Assembly (NCBI GenBank): GCA_037013495.1
Contig: CM072806.1
Coordinates: 26,848,001-26,912,000, forward strand
Source: Hippophae tibetana
Lineage: Eukaryota; Streptophyta; Magnoliopsida; Rosales; Elaeagnaceae
Length of the DNA: 64,000 bases
Direction of reading: 5' to 3'
Positions 22,304 through 34,786 of this stretch are shown here, piece after piece. Every line of letters begins with the position of its first letter. Within the stretch, counting starts at the first letter, position 1. The position numbers and the translations under genes are program-made. The notes below the pieces were generated by a model that was not told where the DNA came from, made no database searches, and saw only the letters and a program-made list of their open reading frames with translations.

Positions 22304-24270
22304 ATTATATGCACATTTTTTATAGGAATGTGACCTTTATTCAATGAACTAGCAAAAGGAAAATTTTGTATTTTTCCCAATTGACAGGTTGTAAACTTGT
22401 TTTGATTATGATGATAGTATAGATGCAAGATTTATTACAACTAAACATGACACTTTTTACAATGCCAATGGAAGGATGGCCTGAATGGCTATTCCAAATA
22501 GTAGCACCATCATTTTATAGTGCTATCAGATTTGCTCGTATAAGTATTAATAGAAGTTGAATTTCCAAACATATCTTGATTTATTTGATAGTTTAGAGCA
22601 GTCCCAACATTAGGTTATATCTTCTTGTTCAATTCCAAGTCAAAAATATATAAGCCATTCTTAACTTTCCCTTGGAGTAACACTTGATTGTTAAGTTTAT
22701 CCTTCATATAACAATAATTGGAGTGGAATTCAACATAAGCACTACTATCTCAAGTAAATTGAGAAACACTTAGTGAATTCTTAGCAATCTGAGGCATATG
22801 TAGTAAATTCTTCAAGAATTTTTTTTTATCACTTGTCTCACTTGAGAAATAATTCATACAACCATAGGCTATATGAAGCCCTTCACCATTTCCAACTTGG
22901 AGCTATTGATATGAAATTTATTGATGAAAGCAAAATTGGTTAGATTAACTATGATGTGATGGGTAGCTTATAAATTAGGAAACCAAGAATCATGAAAACA
23001 AATTTGAGAAGAAGCATACATAGCCATTAGGTAAGGTTGCAATGGAATGAAAACTTGATCAAGATTTTGTTGTCATTGTTGAGGAGGTTGAATATTGTTT
23101 GTATTCACAGGTGTATTGAGTGGAAAAGCTTGTGGTGCATAAGATGATTGAAATTTCTAGGTCTATTTTGATTTTTCCTAGAAAAAGAGAAGTTTGAAGG
23201 CTATGAAAATGCATTAAACTAACGAGGTTGAAAAGAAGGGCTAAAATTTTGATAAGACATAGTTTTTTGGTATTATGAAAGGTATATGGGAATAAGGCAA
23301 TATGACATTTTAATAATTGTATTGGATAGGCTATTGTGTTCTTGAGTTGAAAATTCCTTTGTGATAGGTTGTATTGTTCGAATCAAATGCAAGACCACCA
23401 TTGAATCCAAGAAAAGGTCTTTGTTGAACCACATTTTCCATGGACAATGTAATGTTTATTAAATCACTCATTGTCACTAGTGTTGCAAAATTTGTTGAGG
23501 GAGCAGATTAATATGGAGTGTTTCTTCTTTCAATTCTCTATTCCTGACTAAGAAATTTATGCATTATTTATGTTAAGGATACCATAGATTATGTTAGCCA
23601 TAACTGGATCATAACTTTCATCAAGACCATTAGAAATGGCCAAGATTTGATCCTCTTCATTTATGAAACTCCCTGTAGCACCGAGCTATGAGACAAGAAT
23701 ATGAATCTTTTGAATGTACTCACTAATTGATAATCCTCCCTTTTTGATCAAATGGAGTTATTCCTTGTACTATATTATCTTGGCAGTAGAGTGTGAAGTA
23801 AAGTAGTTTCCAAGAACAATCATGATTTGATAGCTCAAGTCACATTTAGGGACTTTCTTCACAAACTCTTTTGACATTGAACTAATTAGCGAAGATTAAT
23901 CATTTGTTATTTCCTGATCCAATATATGTATTCATCATTCAGATAATTATCTTTATTGAATTTACTAGGACATTATTTTTTCCCATTATAAAGCCTTCCA
24001 ATTCATAGTTTTTTAGAATTCTCTTCACTTATCTACTCCATTTATTGTAACTGTCATGATCCAATGAAATAGATTAAATTTGATTGTGAAAATGGACTAC
24101 CCAACTTTGATAAATTCTTGTAGTTCTTGTGTTTTCTTCTCTCTGAACATCAACTTGATGTTAATGATTCATTTTGATTCTTGAATTCTTTGATTCTTCA
24201 CATTTGATTCTTCACATTTTGAAGAAGAGAAATGCATCATAAGGATTTGTTTAATGGCTTTAGCCTTGAA
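22304..24270 (-). pseudogene. copia gag - protease - pre-integrase remnant
   Basis: The minus-strand translation is broken by many stops but is recognisable. Near 22980 is a protease segment (DSWFPN..ATHH, DSGATNH in live elements). At 22650-22800 is NLLHMPQIAKNSLSVSQF and YVEFHSNYCYMKDKLNNQVLLQGKVKNGLYIF, the region after protease. At 22304-22420 is the pre-integrase CQLGKIQNFPFASSLNKG. Gag fills 23100-24270. It continues across the insertion into the integrase at 16807. Confidence 0.75.
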
Positions 24271-24282
24271 GTTCTGATACCA
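24271..24282 (-). promoter_or_regulatory. copia primer binding site (tRNA-iMet type)
   Basis: On the minus strand TGGTATCAGAAC follows the LTR end AATCAACA directly. It matches the standard plant copia PBS (TGGTATCAGAGC) except for one base. Confidence 0.8.
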
Positions 24283-24734
24283 TGTTGATTTATTGAGGAA
24301 GCTAGAAATGAATTATACAATAATTAATCTTGAGTTATTTAACAAGAAAGGAAATTGGTAGAAAAACTGAAAAACTTGTTTTCACATTAATAGTATTTTT
24401 GCTTGTATCATTGGATTGAATTCATATTGTTTACAAGGCTAAAGTCATATATAGGCAATACTAGTCAATCACAAGCTTATACATGTATCAACCAACAGTC
24501 TAGTCTAACAACCTTAACTATATTTGTTTTCATTTGGTTTTCACTGACTTTATACTAATACCTTTGCTTTATACAACTCGAGCTTGACTTGTTTTCTTAT
24601 TGATCAGCCAGGCTACAATTGCTGGCTTATTTACTTAGTGTATAGCTAGACTACAATTGCATGATAGGCATAACTACCATTACAAGCTCTAAATCATACT
24701 GCCTCCTTCTTATCTAACTTCCTTAACATTGACA
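24283..24734 (-). repeat. 5' LTR of the fragmented copia element
   Basis: About 452 bp lie between the PBS and the presumed start TGTCAATGTTAAGGAAG (minus strand); the terminal bases are TG..CA. The right end could instead be at 24739. No partner LTR is in the window, so the exact limits cannot be confirmed. Confidence 0.65.
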
Positions 24735-25550
24735 TGACACAAATTATAATTGAATTCCAGTTATATTAACACAAATAAACTAAATAATGACAAACAAGTG
24801 TTTAATAAAAATTAAAATTCATAATTTCATAAATAACTTTTCTTCCAACCTCAACCTAGAATCTATAGTGTTCTCAATGTTTCAAATTAAATCAAAGTAA
24901 AAAAGAGAAAGAGAAAGAAAAGTTACCCAATTATAATAGCATAATGTGATTAAGTATGGTGATGTGCTTACTTTTTGGTTGCATCCATCATCTAGCTCAG
25001 TTTTATCATACAGAAAGAGTCATTATGTACATCACATGAATCACATATTATCAATTATAAAACTAATAGTTCTAAATAACATAAATATTGTTCACACTAA
25101 CATAAATAAAAATAAAGTAAAGTAAAATAAAATAAAATAAAGCATAAAAATAAAAGTACATAAAATAAGCTTGAACAAAGGTTGGAGCTCAATTCTCCAT
25201 ATTATTTGGCTCTCCTTCATATCCATGTGTGAATTCAGACAATCTATAAGGGAGATGTATCATTTGCATCTCATAGAGATAGTGCATGTATTCACCCTAA
25301 AAACACATGTGTCCACTTATATATTTTGATTGTTAGGCATAGTAATCTTGCACATAAGTTTTCATATAATTGACTTCTTGTAAATTATGAACTTCATCTT
25401 TGATTGAAGTTTTTAAAGAAAATGCAGCTCTTTTATCCCTTTGGGTGGATTTAGTTCTAGATGTGCGGTAGATCATATAGTTGGGAGTTAATATTCCCAA
25501 TTGTAGCAAAACTTCACCTTTTACCGATTGTTCTCAAGTTATAAATCACA
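24735..25550 (-). other. Relic of an Athila-type 3' region
   Basis: On the minus strand, 24885-24843 reads AACATTGAGAACACTATAG then AGGTTGAGGTTGG, the palindrome/G-run motif found in the 3' regions of the other Athila-type elements; a GATGGATGCAACC-like block (about 24990) also matches. At 25200-25460 a minus-strand translation (KTSIKDEVHNLQEVNYMKTYVQDYY) hints at a protein remnant of unknown identity. The copia LTR at 24283-24734 seems to have inserted into it. Confidence 0.45.
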
Positions 25551-26977
25551 CAGGTCTCAATCGATCGAGACATCTACTTAGCACTTCAATCTGGCTTGTT
25601 TCATCACCAACTTTTAATCTTGACCATTGGATCAAGAAAATTATAGTCTAACTCGAATTAAGCTCAAAATTATACAATATAAACAACCTAAAGGGTCATC
25701 AAAACAAAACAATTGCTACAAGAAATAAGAGAGATCAAAGAGCACATCAAGGGCCATTTTTGGATGAGATTTTCAAGAAAAGACTAAGATTTTCATAAGC
25801 TTTTCTTACTCTTTCTATATTTAGTTTTCCGAGATTATAATGATGATTCTTGTATAATTTATCTCTAGTTAAGTTAATAATGTGGTCGTGAAAAATTTCA
25901 AGTTTTAAACTATGATTTAATTGTTTTAATGTCATGATAATTTTAGTTTCAATACTTGATTTTTGATGTATTTACTTTTATGTTTGAACGTGTAATAAAT
26001 TAATTTATTGGACGAATATATTTATATATGTTCTAAGATATTAGTAATAATATCTTATTATTGATATTATAGGTAGGATTGAATATCTATATTAAGTGAT
26101 GATTTTAAAATAAAGCTTTTGGATACTGTGTAAAAAGCTATACAAATATCAATTTTAAGAATTACATCAATTAGGGATCTCTATTGCGTTGAAGCACTCA
26201 AAGCATTGAATTTGATTTCAACATAAACGTACTTATTTAAATAGGCCAATTGCATTACATGATACAACCATAGTTCAGTAACATAATAGCACTTAAGTCG
26301 ATCACTAAAGTAATCTACGTAAAGATATTATCACTTTTTTTTTAAAACTGTATGTTCAAATCTTACTTTAAAAAAGTATTTATATATGAATTGCTTTACT
26401 AATGGCCAGGTGTCTTAGGAGGCCAAATTGAAGGGGGGGAAAATTAAACTTTGTAATACGTATAAATAATATTTTCAATGATCAAATTATAGGTTCTGTT
26501 TGTTGTATTTGACCAACTAGCTATCACGTGGCATGAAGTGCATGAAAAAATGAAATATATTTTACAGTAACATGTATATATATTTATATAAAATTCTCTA
26601 ATAGAGATAAATATAGTAGTGGTTTTTCATAGGGTTATATCAAAGTTGAAATAAAAAATAAAAATAAAAAAGCTCAAACATACCACTTATATTGAAATAA
26701 CTAAAAAAATATGATTAATACATCAAAAAATAATAAATAAAAAATAACGATCAGATGCTTGATTTCTTTGATCATTCAGAGCATATTCCTCCACTCCTTC
26801 GAGATTTATAAATGATCAAAATTAATCTTAGATGATTTAAAAACAATCATCAATAATATCTTTTCGTCGAAAATACATATAAACTTAAATTGATCTTTGT
26901 CACTTAGAGGGATTGTAATTGCTCAATGGAGAAAGTAGATATTGGATTGAGACCTCATTCTTTTAAATAAAGCTATG
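25551..26977. other. AT-rich spacer, no gene seen
   Basis: No gene can be supported. The part at 25580-25830 (ACCATTGGATCAAG, GGGTCATC, AAGAGAGATCAAAG) loosely resembles the central part of the LTRs at 8121 and 26978 and may be a third, strongly decayed plus-strand copy. The rest is simple AT-rich sequence. Confidence 0.35.
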
Positions 26978-28480
26978 TGATAATTCTATGAAAATAGAAT
27001 TATTAGCGTATTTTTTATTTAATATTTACATATTTTATTTAATAAATAGTATTTTTAAGGCTAAAAATATTAAAATATAATTTTTTTAGTGAAAATGGGT
27101 GAAAATATAATTTCTGGAATTTTTTAAGATTATTTTGGAATTTTCATGGATTTTTTATGAATTTTTAATGTAAGACCAATCAGGAGCTACCAAATGTTTT
27201 ACCACGCTAGCAAAGAAACTAATTGGACAAGCCACGCAGACGCCACGCAAGTAGGGACAAAAAATCATAGATCTCCGCGTGTGAGGAGCGAATAACCGCA
27301 TGCCACATATCGACACGATGTTCAATTCGAGTTTGGAGCGTAGTGAAACCTTTACGCCATGTGTCACCACTCTACTCGTCCAAATGTTTCACTAGTATGC
27401 CCAACCATCTGTTATCGCGAATCATATTGCACCACATGGTGTTGACTCAAAATGTGTTGACTCAGACCAATCTCTCCTATCACGCATCGCACTCTAATTC
27501 GCTCAATAAATTTCATATGCCATATATCGCGTTGTGATTAGCTGCCACTCTTCATTTTGCTTTTTTGATTTTAGCCTTTGATCTAAAGCTCATCTAATAG
27601 TCCAGATTAAACCTGAGCTATATTTATGCCACTAATCACCCCATAAACCCTAAGGAACCACCATTAGCATAATTTTGGTCAATTTTTGGAGCTAAAAAGA
27701 GAGAAAAATACAGAAAAATTCAAAGGAGATACAATTTTGGTAGAGATTCAAGAAGAGATTAGCACTACAATTCAAGAGATTGATTGTATTTCTTCTTCTA
27801 CTCTTTTTTTTATCAATTTTTATGTCTTTTTTATGAAAAATATGAGTTTTATGAACAAAATTATGTGTAGTTGATTTATTAAACTGGGAATCTTATGAAC
27901 CTAATTTTCACCATATGATGATTTAATATTTTACCCCAATTATAATTTTAATGTAATTATATTATTTTATTTTATTTTTATGCTATTAATTGTTTGGCCA
28001 ACAATATATCTATAGAGGCAATTAAATAGATTTGAGAAAATTATTTAATTGTTTGTCTTGATTAAATATCATGTATAGTTTATAGGCATAAATGTGTGAT
28101 TCTTATGTATGTGATCCATAATCAATGAACTTAATGAGTCGTATGCAATTCAATTGGCATAAGAGTGTGATTAAATTAATTACTATATGTTGTGTAGTTT
28201 ACTTGATAGAGGAATACATGATAAGTTAGATTCAATTGATCATATAATTAATTAATAATTGTATTGAAGGGATTTTAGTTATTCACATGTTTAGAAAATT
28301 TGGGGAATTAAGTATTGATAGATATTTTCTCATAAATCTTATTAGTTATCAAATCTAATTTAATTAATTATTGTTATTTACTTTTAGTTATTTTAATTTT
28401 ACTTCCTTAAAATATAAAAACACAAAAAAAATGATTTTAATTTTACGTATTCATTGCACACACAATTTGTGTGGTGATCA
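26978..28480 (+). repeat. Solo LTR (same family as 8121-9631)
   Basis: The 1503-bp LTR starts TGATAATTCTATG and ends GTGTGGTGATCA. It aligns with the LTR at 8121-9631, but no PBS or internal region follows it. The flanks are CTATG (26973-26977) and CTATA (28481-28485), a target duplication with one mismatch. A solo LTR is what remains after recombination between the two LTRs of a complete element. Confidence 0.8.
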
Positions 28481-28489
28481 CTATACTAA

Positions 28490-29200
28490 AAAATTTGGAC
28501 TGGTGGGTTATCATCGAGAACTCTAACACATTGTTTTATTTCTACTGATGTTACTTGGATAAGGAGGAAACTTCATGAATATTTTATGTTTACTCTTTCA
28601 TCTGAAAGAGTTTAAGACCTTATTACTTGACCTTTTTGAAGGAATTAGGATGGTTAATGTGCAATAAATCTATAGTACAATTTAGCTAGGCATTCTTCTA
28701 ATTGAAACGATGAACAACTCCTAGTGGATCTGCCAATCTATTTGATAATGGGAGATAATTGACAAGGGGATGGTTGGCACCTCTCATTGCCTTTTGAGGA
28801 CTCCTGCCTAGATATTGCTTTAGAAATTCGACTAGTAGTTGTTAGACTAGTACACACTAGAGTTTGGATATCCTCAACTAACTAAGGGAGGATTCATGAC
28901 CAACGAAGCTTATGATCTGCTAGGGTAGGGGAACTAAAGAGTTGGGGCAAGGTCATTTAGGATTTTTTTTCATACCGCCTTCATGGTCTATTTTACTCTA
29001 GCGAACTATTCAGAACAAACTTCTCATGGATTTCCAAATAAAGAAAAGGGGATAGTCCTATCTTTCCAGAAGTCCCTTATGTGGTTTAGTAGAGGAAAAT
29101 ATATCTCGCATTTTTTTGAGCTATCATTTTGCATGTACTCTCTAGGACATTTTATGTTCCGTCTTTGGTAGGCAGTCTCATATAGATTATTACATCCTTC
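28490..29200 (+). pseudogene. LINE (non-LTR) ORF2 C-terminal relic, zf-RVT region
   Basis: The plus-strand frame at 28981-29170, broken by stops, reads RTIQNKLLMDFQIKKRG.SYLSRSPLCGLVEENISRIFLSYHFACTL.DILCSVFG. This matches the zinc-binding domain at the end of plant LINE reverse transcriptases (..NL.KRG....CPLC...EE...H...HC.FA...W). Upstream fragments (about 28750-28900) resemble the segment before it. It has in-frame stops and lost cysteine/histidine positions, so it is dead. The identification rests on this motif only. Confidence 0.55.
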
Positions 29201-29639
29201 ATCTATAGATAGCCATAATATCAACTAAGTTTGGGTGATATCTTAGCAATTTATGGAAAGTAATGATTATATTTGTCATCTGAGTGATGAATAGTGAGAC
29301 ATGATTGTCATTTTGGGAATAAATAGACGACTTTGAGTTTTTCATTTGTCACAGTTTGACATTTGATTCTAATGTGGGTCTATCATGATGTATACCTATA
29401 CGAAATACATGAGATGAATTTTAAGTGCTTAGACATCTGTGCATACTAGGTGTTCCACAATGAGCTCTATAGATTGTAGAGTTGATTTAAAATTGCCACT
29501 TATGAAATAGATAAAGATCAATACATATGGTTCTGCTTTTGGATCGCCAAGCTTGTCTCGATATGCAGGTGTTTTCTCGGACCCTAAGATCACTTGTTTA
29601 GGGACGTTTCTTATAAATTCTGTAATTTTGGTATTGGCA
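29201..29639. other. Unassigned stretch
   Basis: No gene, repeat end or recognisable domain is seen here. It may be the 3' tail of the LINE relic and the flank of the LTR-like repeat that follows. Confidence 0.3.
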
Positions 29640-30880
29640 TTCCTATGTACTAAACACGGTGTCGTATTTTATTTGAGGTTTATGTCTGTCCTTTGTAAGG
29701 TTGGTTATTGGTGGCTCAATATCACTTAGGACATAGTTTTTCTATTTTCCTGTTACACATACTCACTTTCTTAATTTGTATATGGTTTACATTGTTGGGT
29801 GTTGTTGTGTTGTCATATTGGGGACATGTTTATTTTGTGTTGTCTTGTTAGGGACTTTATTTGTGTTGGGTTATCCCGTTGGGGACTAGGCATTTGTTTT
29901 TGTCAAAAATGTTTTTTAATGTTGGATTTTTCTGCCTAACCAGGGTGTTCATCATCCTAGCTTCATCGACCTTGGTTGTCGATTGTGTAATGGATAGTTT
30001 AACAAATAGTTTCCTCATCACCCTTGGGTAACAAAGGGTCGATAAGGGTGGCCAGTGAGGGGTGAGAGGCTAGATTTTTTCTATAAATTCCTGTCTTTTC
30101 TTTCTTATTTTCTTATCCATAATTAAAAGAAAACTCTAGTTGGTTAGCTAATAACTTCCCCTGTCCATTCGTGGTCCATTTTTCAAATGTCAAATTAATA
30201 TTAAGGAAATAGTGTAGTATTTGTGTGATGTAGGACATGAGAGAAGTGTCTTCCTCATATTTTCAAACAATAGGTTAAGTGTAAAAAATGTGAGATTGAG
30301 TGAGGTTTTTATGAAAGATAAAATATATGGTCGGCGAGTGGAAAGCCATATCATTTTAAGGAGTTACTCTTGGTGCTAAGTTTCCATGTTTCGACTTGTT
30401 GCAAGAGTGCAACTATTACAATAAAAGAGGAGCTTGTGTGGTGATGTTTTGTTTGTCAACTGTTATTTGTAAAGATGCAATAGTTCCTATAAGTGAGGAG
30501 CCTATATGATGGTGTTCCATATGTCTGCTAGTAGTTGCAAGATGAAATAGTTACTTTAGGTAAGAAGCCTATATGGTAGTGTGTCATATCAGCTGAGTGT
30601 TGCAAGGTTACTACGTGGTGCATAAGTGATGAGCCTATGTGTTTGTGTGTTGTGTGTTAGCTTGGTGTTGTAGGATCAAAACATATATGCATGTTAAAAT
30701 TTTGTGTCATTAGTAGTTTATCACTTCACTTATGATGGAGCTTAAGGACGAGCTAAGACCTACTTGAATCAGGTATGGTGTTGACAACAAGCAAGGGCAA
30801 CATAGACAGTTAAGGTTGGTATTACAGTTGATAGAGGTATTTGTGTTTATATTGTCTATTGAGTTGTATACTTTTTATTC
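29640..30880 (+). repeat. LTR-like repeat R1 (inverted copy at 59985-61190)
   Basis: It aligns with the reverse complement of about 59985-61190 (shared TGTTACACATACTCACTTTC). It contains a TATA-like TTCTATAAATTCC (30092-30104), which is conserved in the other copy, and downstream of it a minisatellite of about four degenerate 65-75-bp units (30390-30680; consensus AGGAGCCTATATG with TTGCAAGA). The position of a TATA box in a repeat of this size suggests an LTR, perhaps of a chromovirus. The ends are not resolved; it may reach about 31300. Confidence 0.5.
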
Positions 30881-33730
30881 TGTTTAGTGGATTGTTTGCA
30901 GTTGAGTGGTTTATATAAGCAATCTAAGAATGTTACCATATAGATAGAGGTTCTATATGAATTTACCTCATTACATATTGTGTTATGCATGATTGTATAC
31001 TATGAGACTATAATCATTATTTACTAATATGTTTTTACATATGAAGTCTTAAAGTGAATGAAAATCTTTTATATATTTTCTAGTATATTTTCCCCATTCA
31101 CATGTTAGCATTATATATGTACGTTGCAAGCCTAGACAAGAGCCTATGAGACATACCGTCACTAATATGTTTACAGCAGATTGTTCTTTCTTATCTACTA
31201 GTTGTTTTGTGATGTTTTGAATTAAGCATATTGTTGTTATTATAATTCTATTATACCATCTGCTAAATTTACATTGTGAGACTTACTTAATCAAGTTAAT
31301 TGGCATTTTCACCCCTTATCTAGGTTTTGAATGCCTATTTAGGTCGGAAATTCAATTGTCCTAAGTGCAATTGTTCTAATGTATGGAACTCTCATTTCTA
31401 CCTTCTGCTTGAGGTCTTATATGCCTTTGAGGCAGAACTTACAGTGACAATTCACGCATTAGGTGTAATCAACTCTAACTAGAGTCTAACTCAATTTACA
31501 CTGTTACTCTTTTTTGAACTCATTTATTTTCGGTGCATTGGAGGTAGTATTCTGTTTGGGCTGACTATTTAGAGAAAGTTGATCGCATGGAGTTTCATTG
31601 TTTCTATACTTATATATAAGATAACATCACTATTGATAGTATAACATCTTAGGTTACTATTATTTATATAGATAATTTATTTATTTGGATGCTAATAACA
31701 AACCAAGTTATAGGTTTTATTGATTTTTTTTTACCATTTTTTTCTATATATTTAATAATATTTATAATTGATAGACTAAACGAAAATTGTATTAAGAAAA
31801 TATCAACCTAATTGATATGCATGATTACATATACTAATGTCTATCAATTACAACATTTTATTAAAAAAAAAATAACACAAACAAAGCACAAATCTAATGA
31901 GTTTGGTAATATATTACATATTTAAGATTATGATATGAAAATGATAACAATAAAAAAAATTATAAAACATTTTAAAAAAATAATAATTACATAAATTATC
32001 GTATTTTTATTAATTTCATAAATTTATTAAAATAATGCATCAAAGGTTTATATTATTCTTAAAAATTAAAAACTACAATATCACCTACAGAAGATTATAA
32101 ATTTGCCAACCTTGTCATGGTCCACTATCATAACAAAACTCAAAACATTTTTCTTATTGGCTTATTTTTATTTAAAAATGAATTAAACTTTTTATTAATT
32201 ATCTGGATCCTACTTATTTAATACCTAATCTTAAAATTAATATATATATACTCCTACCATAATCTCCTCATCCCACCCTCGCTAATAGAATGTACGCTGC
32301 AAAAGTCTAAAATTAAAATGACTTTCATAAATCACAAGAAGCCCACTTAAATTTTAAACGGGGGTTTTAAACAAAAAGGAAGATAATCTAATAAATTAAT
32401 AATGATTATAAAGGAAGACAAAGTGGACGGTGTTTGGTACTTTTTTTTTCTTTTCCTTTGTTAGACTAAGATAATAGAATTAACGAATAAAAGTTAATAT
32501 TTTAACAGTATATAATTATTTATAAAAATTTGATAATTTTTTTAAAAATAATTGTAAGCATGAGAATGATTATTTGAATATTAAAATTATAATTAATTAA
32601 AATTAAATATATATTAATATTATTTTTTATAAAAAAATATAATTACATAAAAAATAATTATTAATACTAAAAAAATAATTTAAATAATAAGATTGTATAT
32701 ATTTTATTTTATTTAAAAGTACTTACTAAATAATTAAATAATAAAAATTAATAATAATATTTTAAATAATATTATAATATTTTTAATAATTATTAAAAAA
32801 TAATAGTAATTATCATAAAAACAGATACATCTAAACCTATTCAAAATGATACAAAATAATTATAAATATTAATATAATCCTCCCGACACTTGCGCATGTT
32901 CCTAACAGCAAATAACAATGGCCTGAATGACATAAAGTTATAGTAGGGTGGGCAAAACCTCATATGGTGCTGTGTAGTAATTGTTGCATTGTCACTATCA
33001 CTTTAAGGTTTCATCTATTTTACTTTTTAAGAAGAGTGTACAATTCGTTTATCTTTTTCTCTTTTTCTTCTCTTCATCCAAGAATCTATCGATAAACACA
33101 AAAAATTATTTCAAGTATTCATTTCAATAAATTTGGTACAAATGGAGAAAAACGTACGTTGGTACTTTTAGTTAATAATTTATTAAAAGATGGATGGAAA
33201 TTAAATTTTTTTTTTGTTATTTTTAAAATATATATACGTTTAAATTAGATTTTTGTTACTGAATGTTTAAATTTAATTATATTTAAATATATAGATTCAT
33301 ATATTATCATAAATAAAAAGTATATTTATTATTAATAAAATAAAATTTTTAAGGTACTAGGAGAGAATGTTAATTTTTGAGGTAAAAGTAAATATTTTCA
33401 TTGTTAATAATTTTATTTTTATTTATAATGACATGTGATTTATAATGTTTAAATAATGATTCAATTTAAATAATTAGTTCAAATATATTTTAAACATAAC
33501 TTAATTCTTATAATACACGTTTTAAAAACGTAGGGAATAAAGTATAATTTTTTTTAAAAATAAGGCCTGATGTATGAAGTCCTTTCCCGACAAAAATCCA
33601 TCACTTACTTAAATTAATATCTCATAAATAGAGGTTGTAGATTCTAGCATCACTAAAATATTCTTTGTAATTTACCTATTAATAATAATTACTTTAAAAT
33701 TCTCATTTCTATCAAACAAGTTACATTAAA
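30881..33730. other. AT-rich spacer, no gene seen
   Basis: No coding sequence or known element is recognisable. 31100-31500 is less AT-rich and may be the continuation of the LTR-like repeat. 31690-33000 is mostly A/T runs and short inverted segments. Confidence 0.4.
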
Positions 33731-33734
33731 ATTT

Positions 33735-34135
33735 ATTTTTAGATTAAAGTGACTTGGTAATAAAATTTAGTCAAATTTATGTATAAATTAGTCAAATTTA
33801 TGTATAAGTTTACAAATTTTTAAAGTATACGATTTAATTTTCAAATTTTTAAAACGTAATAAATAGGTCTTTAAATTTTTAAACCATACAATTTAATATT
33901 AAATTTTTAAAATTTTACACATAAATCTTATATTTTTTATTCATAAATATATATTTTAATAATTAAATTAAGATCTGTTTAAAATTTTAAAAATTTATGA
34001 ACTAAATTGTATAATCAAAAAATTTAGTTATCTATGTATCGTAAAGTTTTAAAAATTTTAAAACCAAAAATTAAGTTTTAAAAATTTATAGATTTATAAG
34101 TAAATTTAATTAAATTTTAGAAACCAATATTACGT
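33735..34135. repeat. Probable foldback/MITE-like inverted repeat
   Basis: The left part (AAATTTAGTCAAATTTATG..., AAATTTTTAAAAC) and the right part (GTTTTAAAAATTTATAG..., TAAATTTAATTAAATTTTAG) are imperfect inverted repeats around a centre near 33930. It is composed of repeating AATTTTTAAA-type words. Ends and target duplication are not clear. Confidence 0.4.
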
Positions 34136-34745
34136 TTTGTTTGTAAGGATGTCTGTCTTTGGAGATTTCAAAATAAGTTCTAATGGAATACGCTCATTAT
34201 AAGAAGCAAAAAAACAAAACAAAAAATAAATAGATTTTTATACTACTAAATTTTAAGAGTTATTACAAATATACCACTTAAATACTCCTCACATTTCCTT
34301 TCACCCACCCCACACACTCAAACACTCGATTTGGTATGGGATACAAAAGTTTCTCAATCTCCTTCTTATTAAGATTCCTTATATCATCATTCTTAAGAAT
34401 AACTATAATCTCGTCAGTTGCACTACTAATAACACTCGACGATTGGTCATCCAATTGTGGTCTCCCTCGTCTTAGGTTGATAAATGCCTTCCTCAGTGAC
34501 AATGGGCACACTTTCCTCTTGAAGTCGATTCCTTTTCTTCTGAAGCAAGTCGATCAGTATCAAATTGGTCATAGTCTTTCTTCTTCCTCTTAGCATTCTT
34601 AAGTTTCTCGTCCAACTCCATAAGCCTTCCTCTAAAAGCCTTATGGCCAGAGTTTTTAAGTTGATTTTTTTCTAAAGAGTCTCGAGCTCACCTCTAGTCT
34701 AGCCATTTCATCTTTATATCTCCTATTTTACCAATTTTAAATCCC

Positions 34746-34786
<41 letters not shown>

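Larger units (their letters stand above)
9632..24734 (-). mobile_element. Ty1/copia element, fragmented by two later insertions
   Basis: On the minus strand the order is 5' LTR (24734-24283), tRNA-iMet type PBS (24282-24271), gag to pre-integrase (to 22304), integrase to RT (16807-14852) and RNase H side (9807 to about 9660). The gaps are Athila-type insertions at 16808-22303 and 9808-14846. The pieces join in coding order: the pre-integrase segment CQLGK..NVH meets the WGLASVLSFNGYH segment at one gap, and LQYIT meets DICFFVNKAWRYM at the other. The distal part and 3' LTR are lost to the left. Confidence 0.8.

Noticed and set aside
30390..30680. Regularly spaced repeats considered as a CRISPR-like array
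   Set aside because: The units are degenerate, spaced without unique spacers, and sit in a plant repeat with a second inverted copy; this is a minisatellite.
34749..34780. (TC)16 tract as a regulatory array
   Set aside because: A plain microsatellite; nothing links it to a proven gene, so it is recorded only within the spacer entry.
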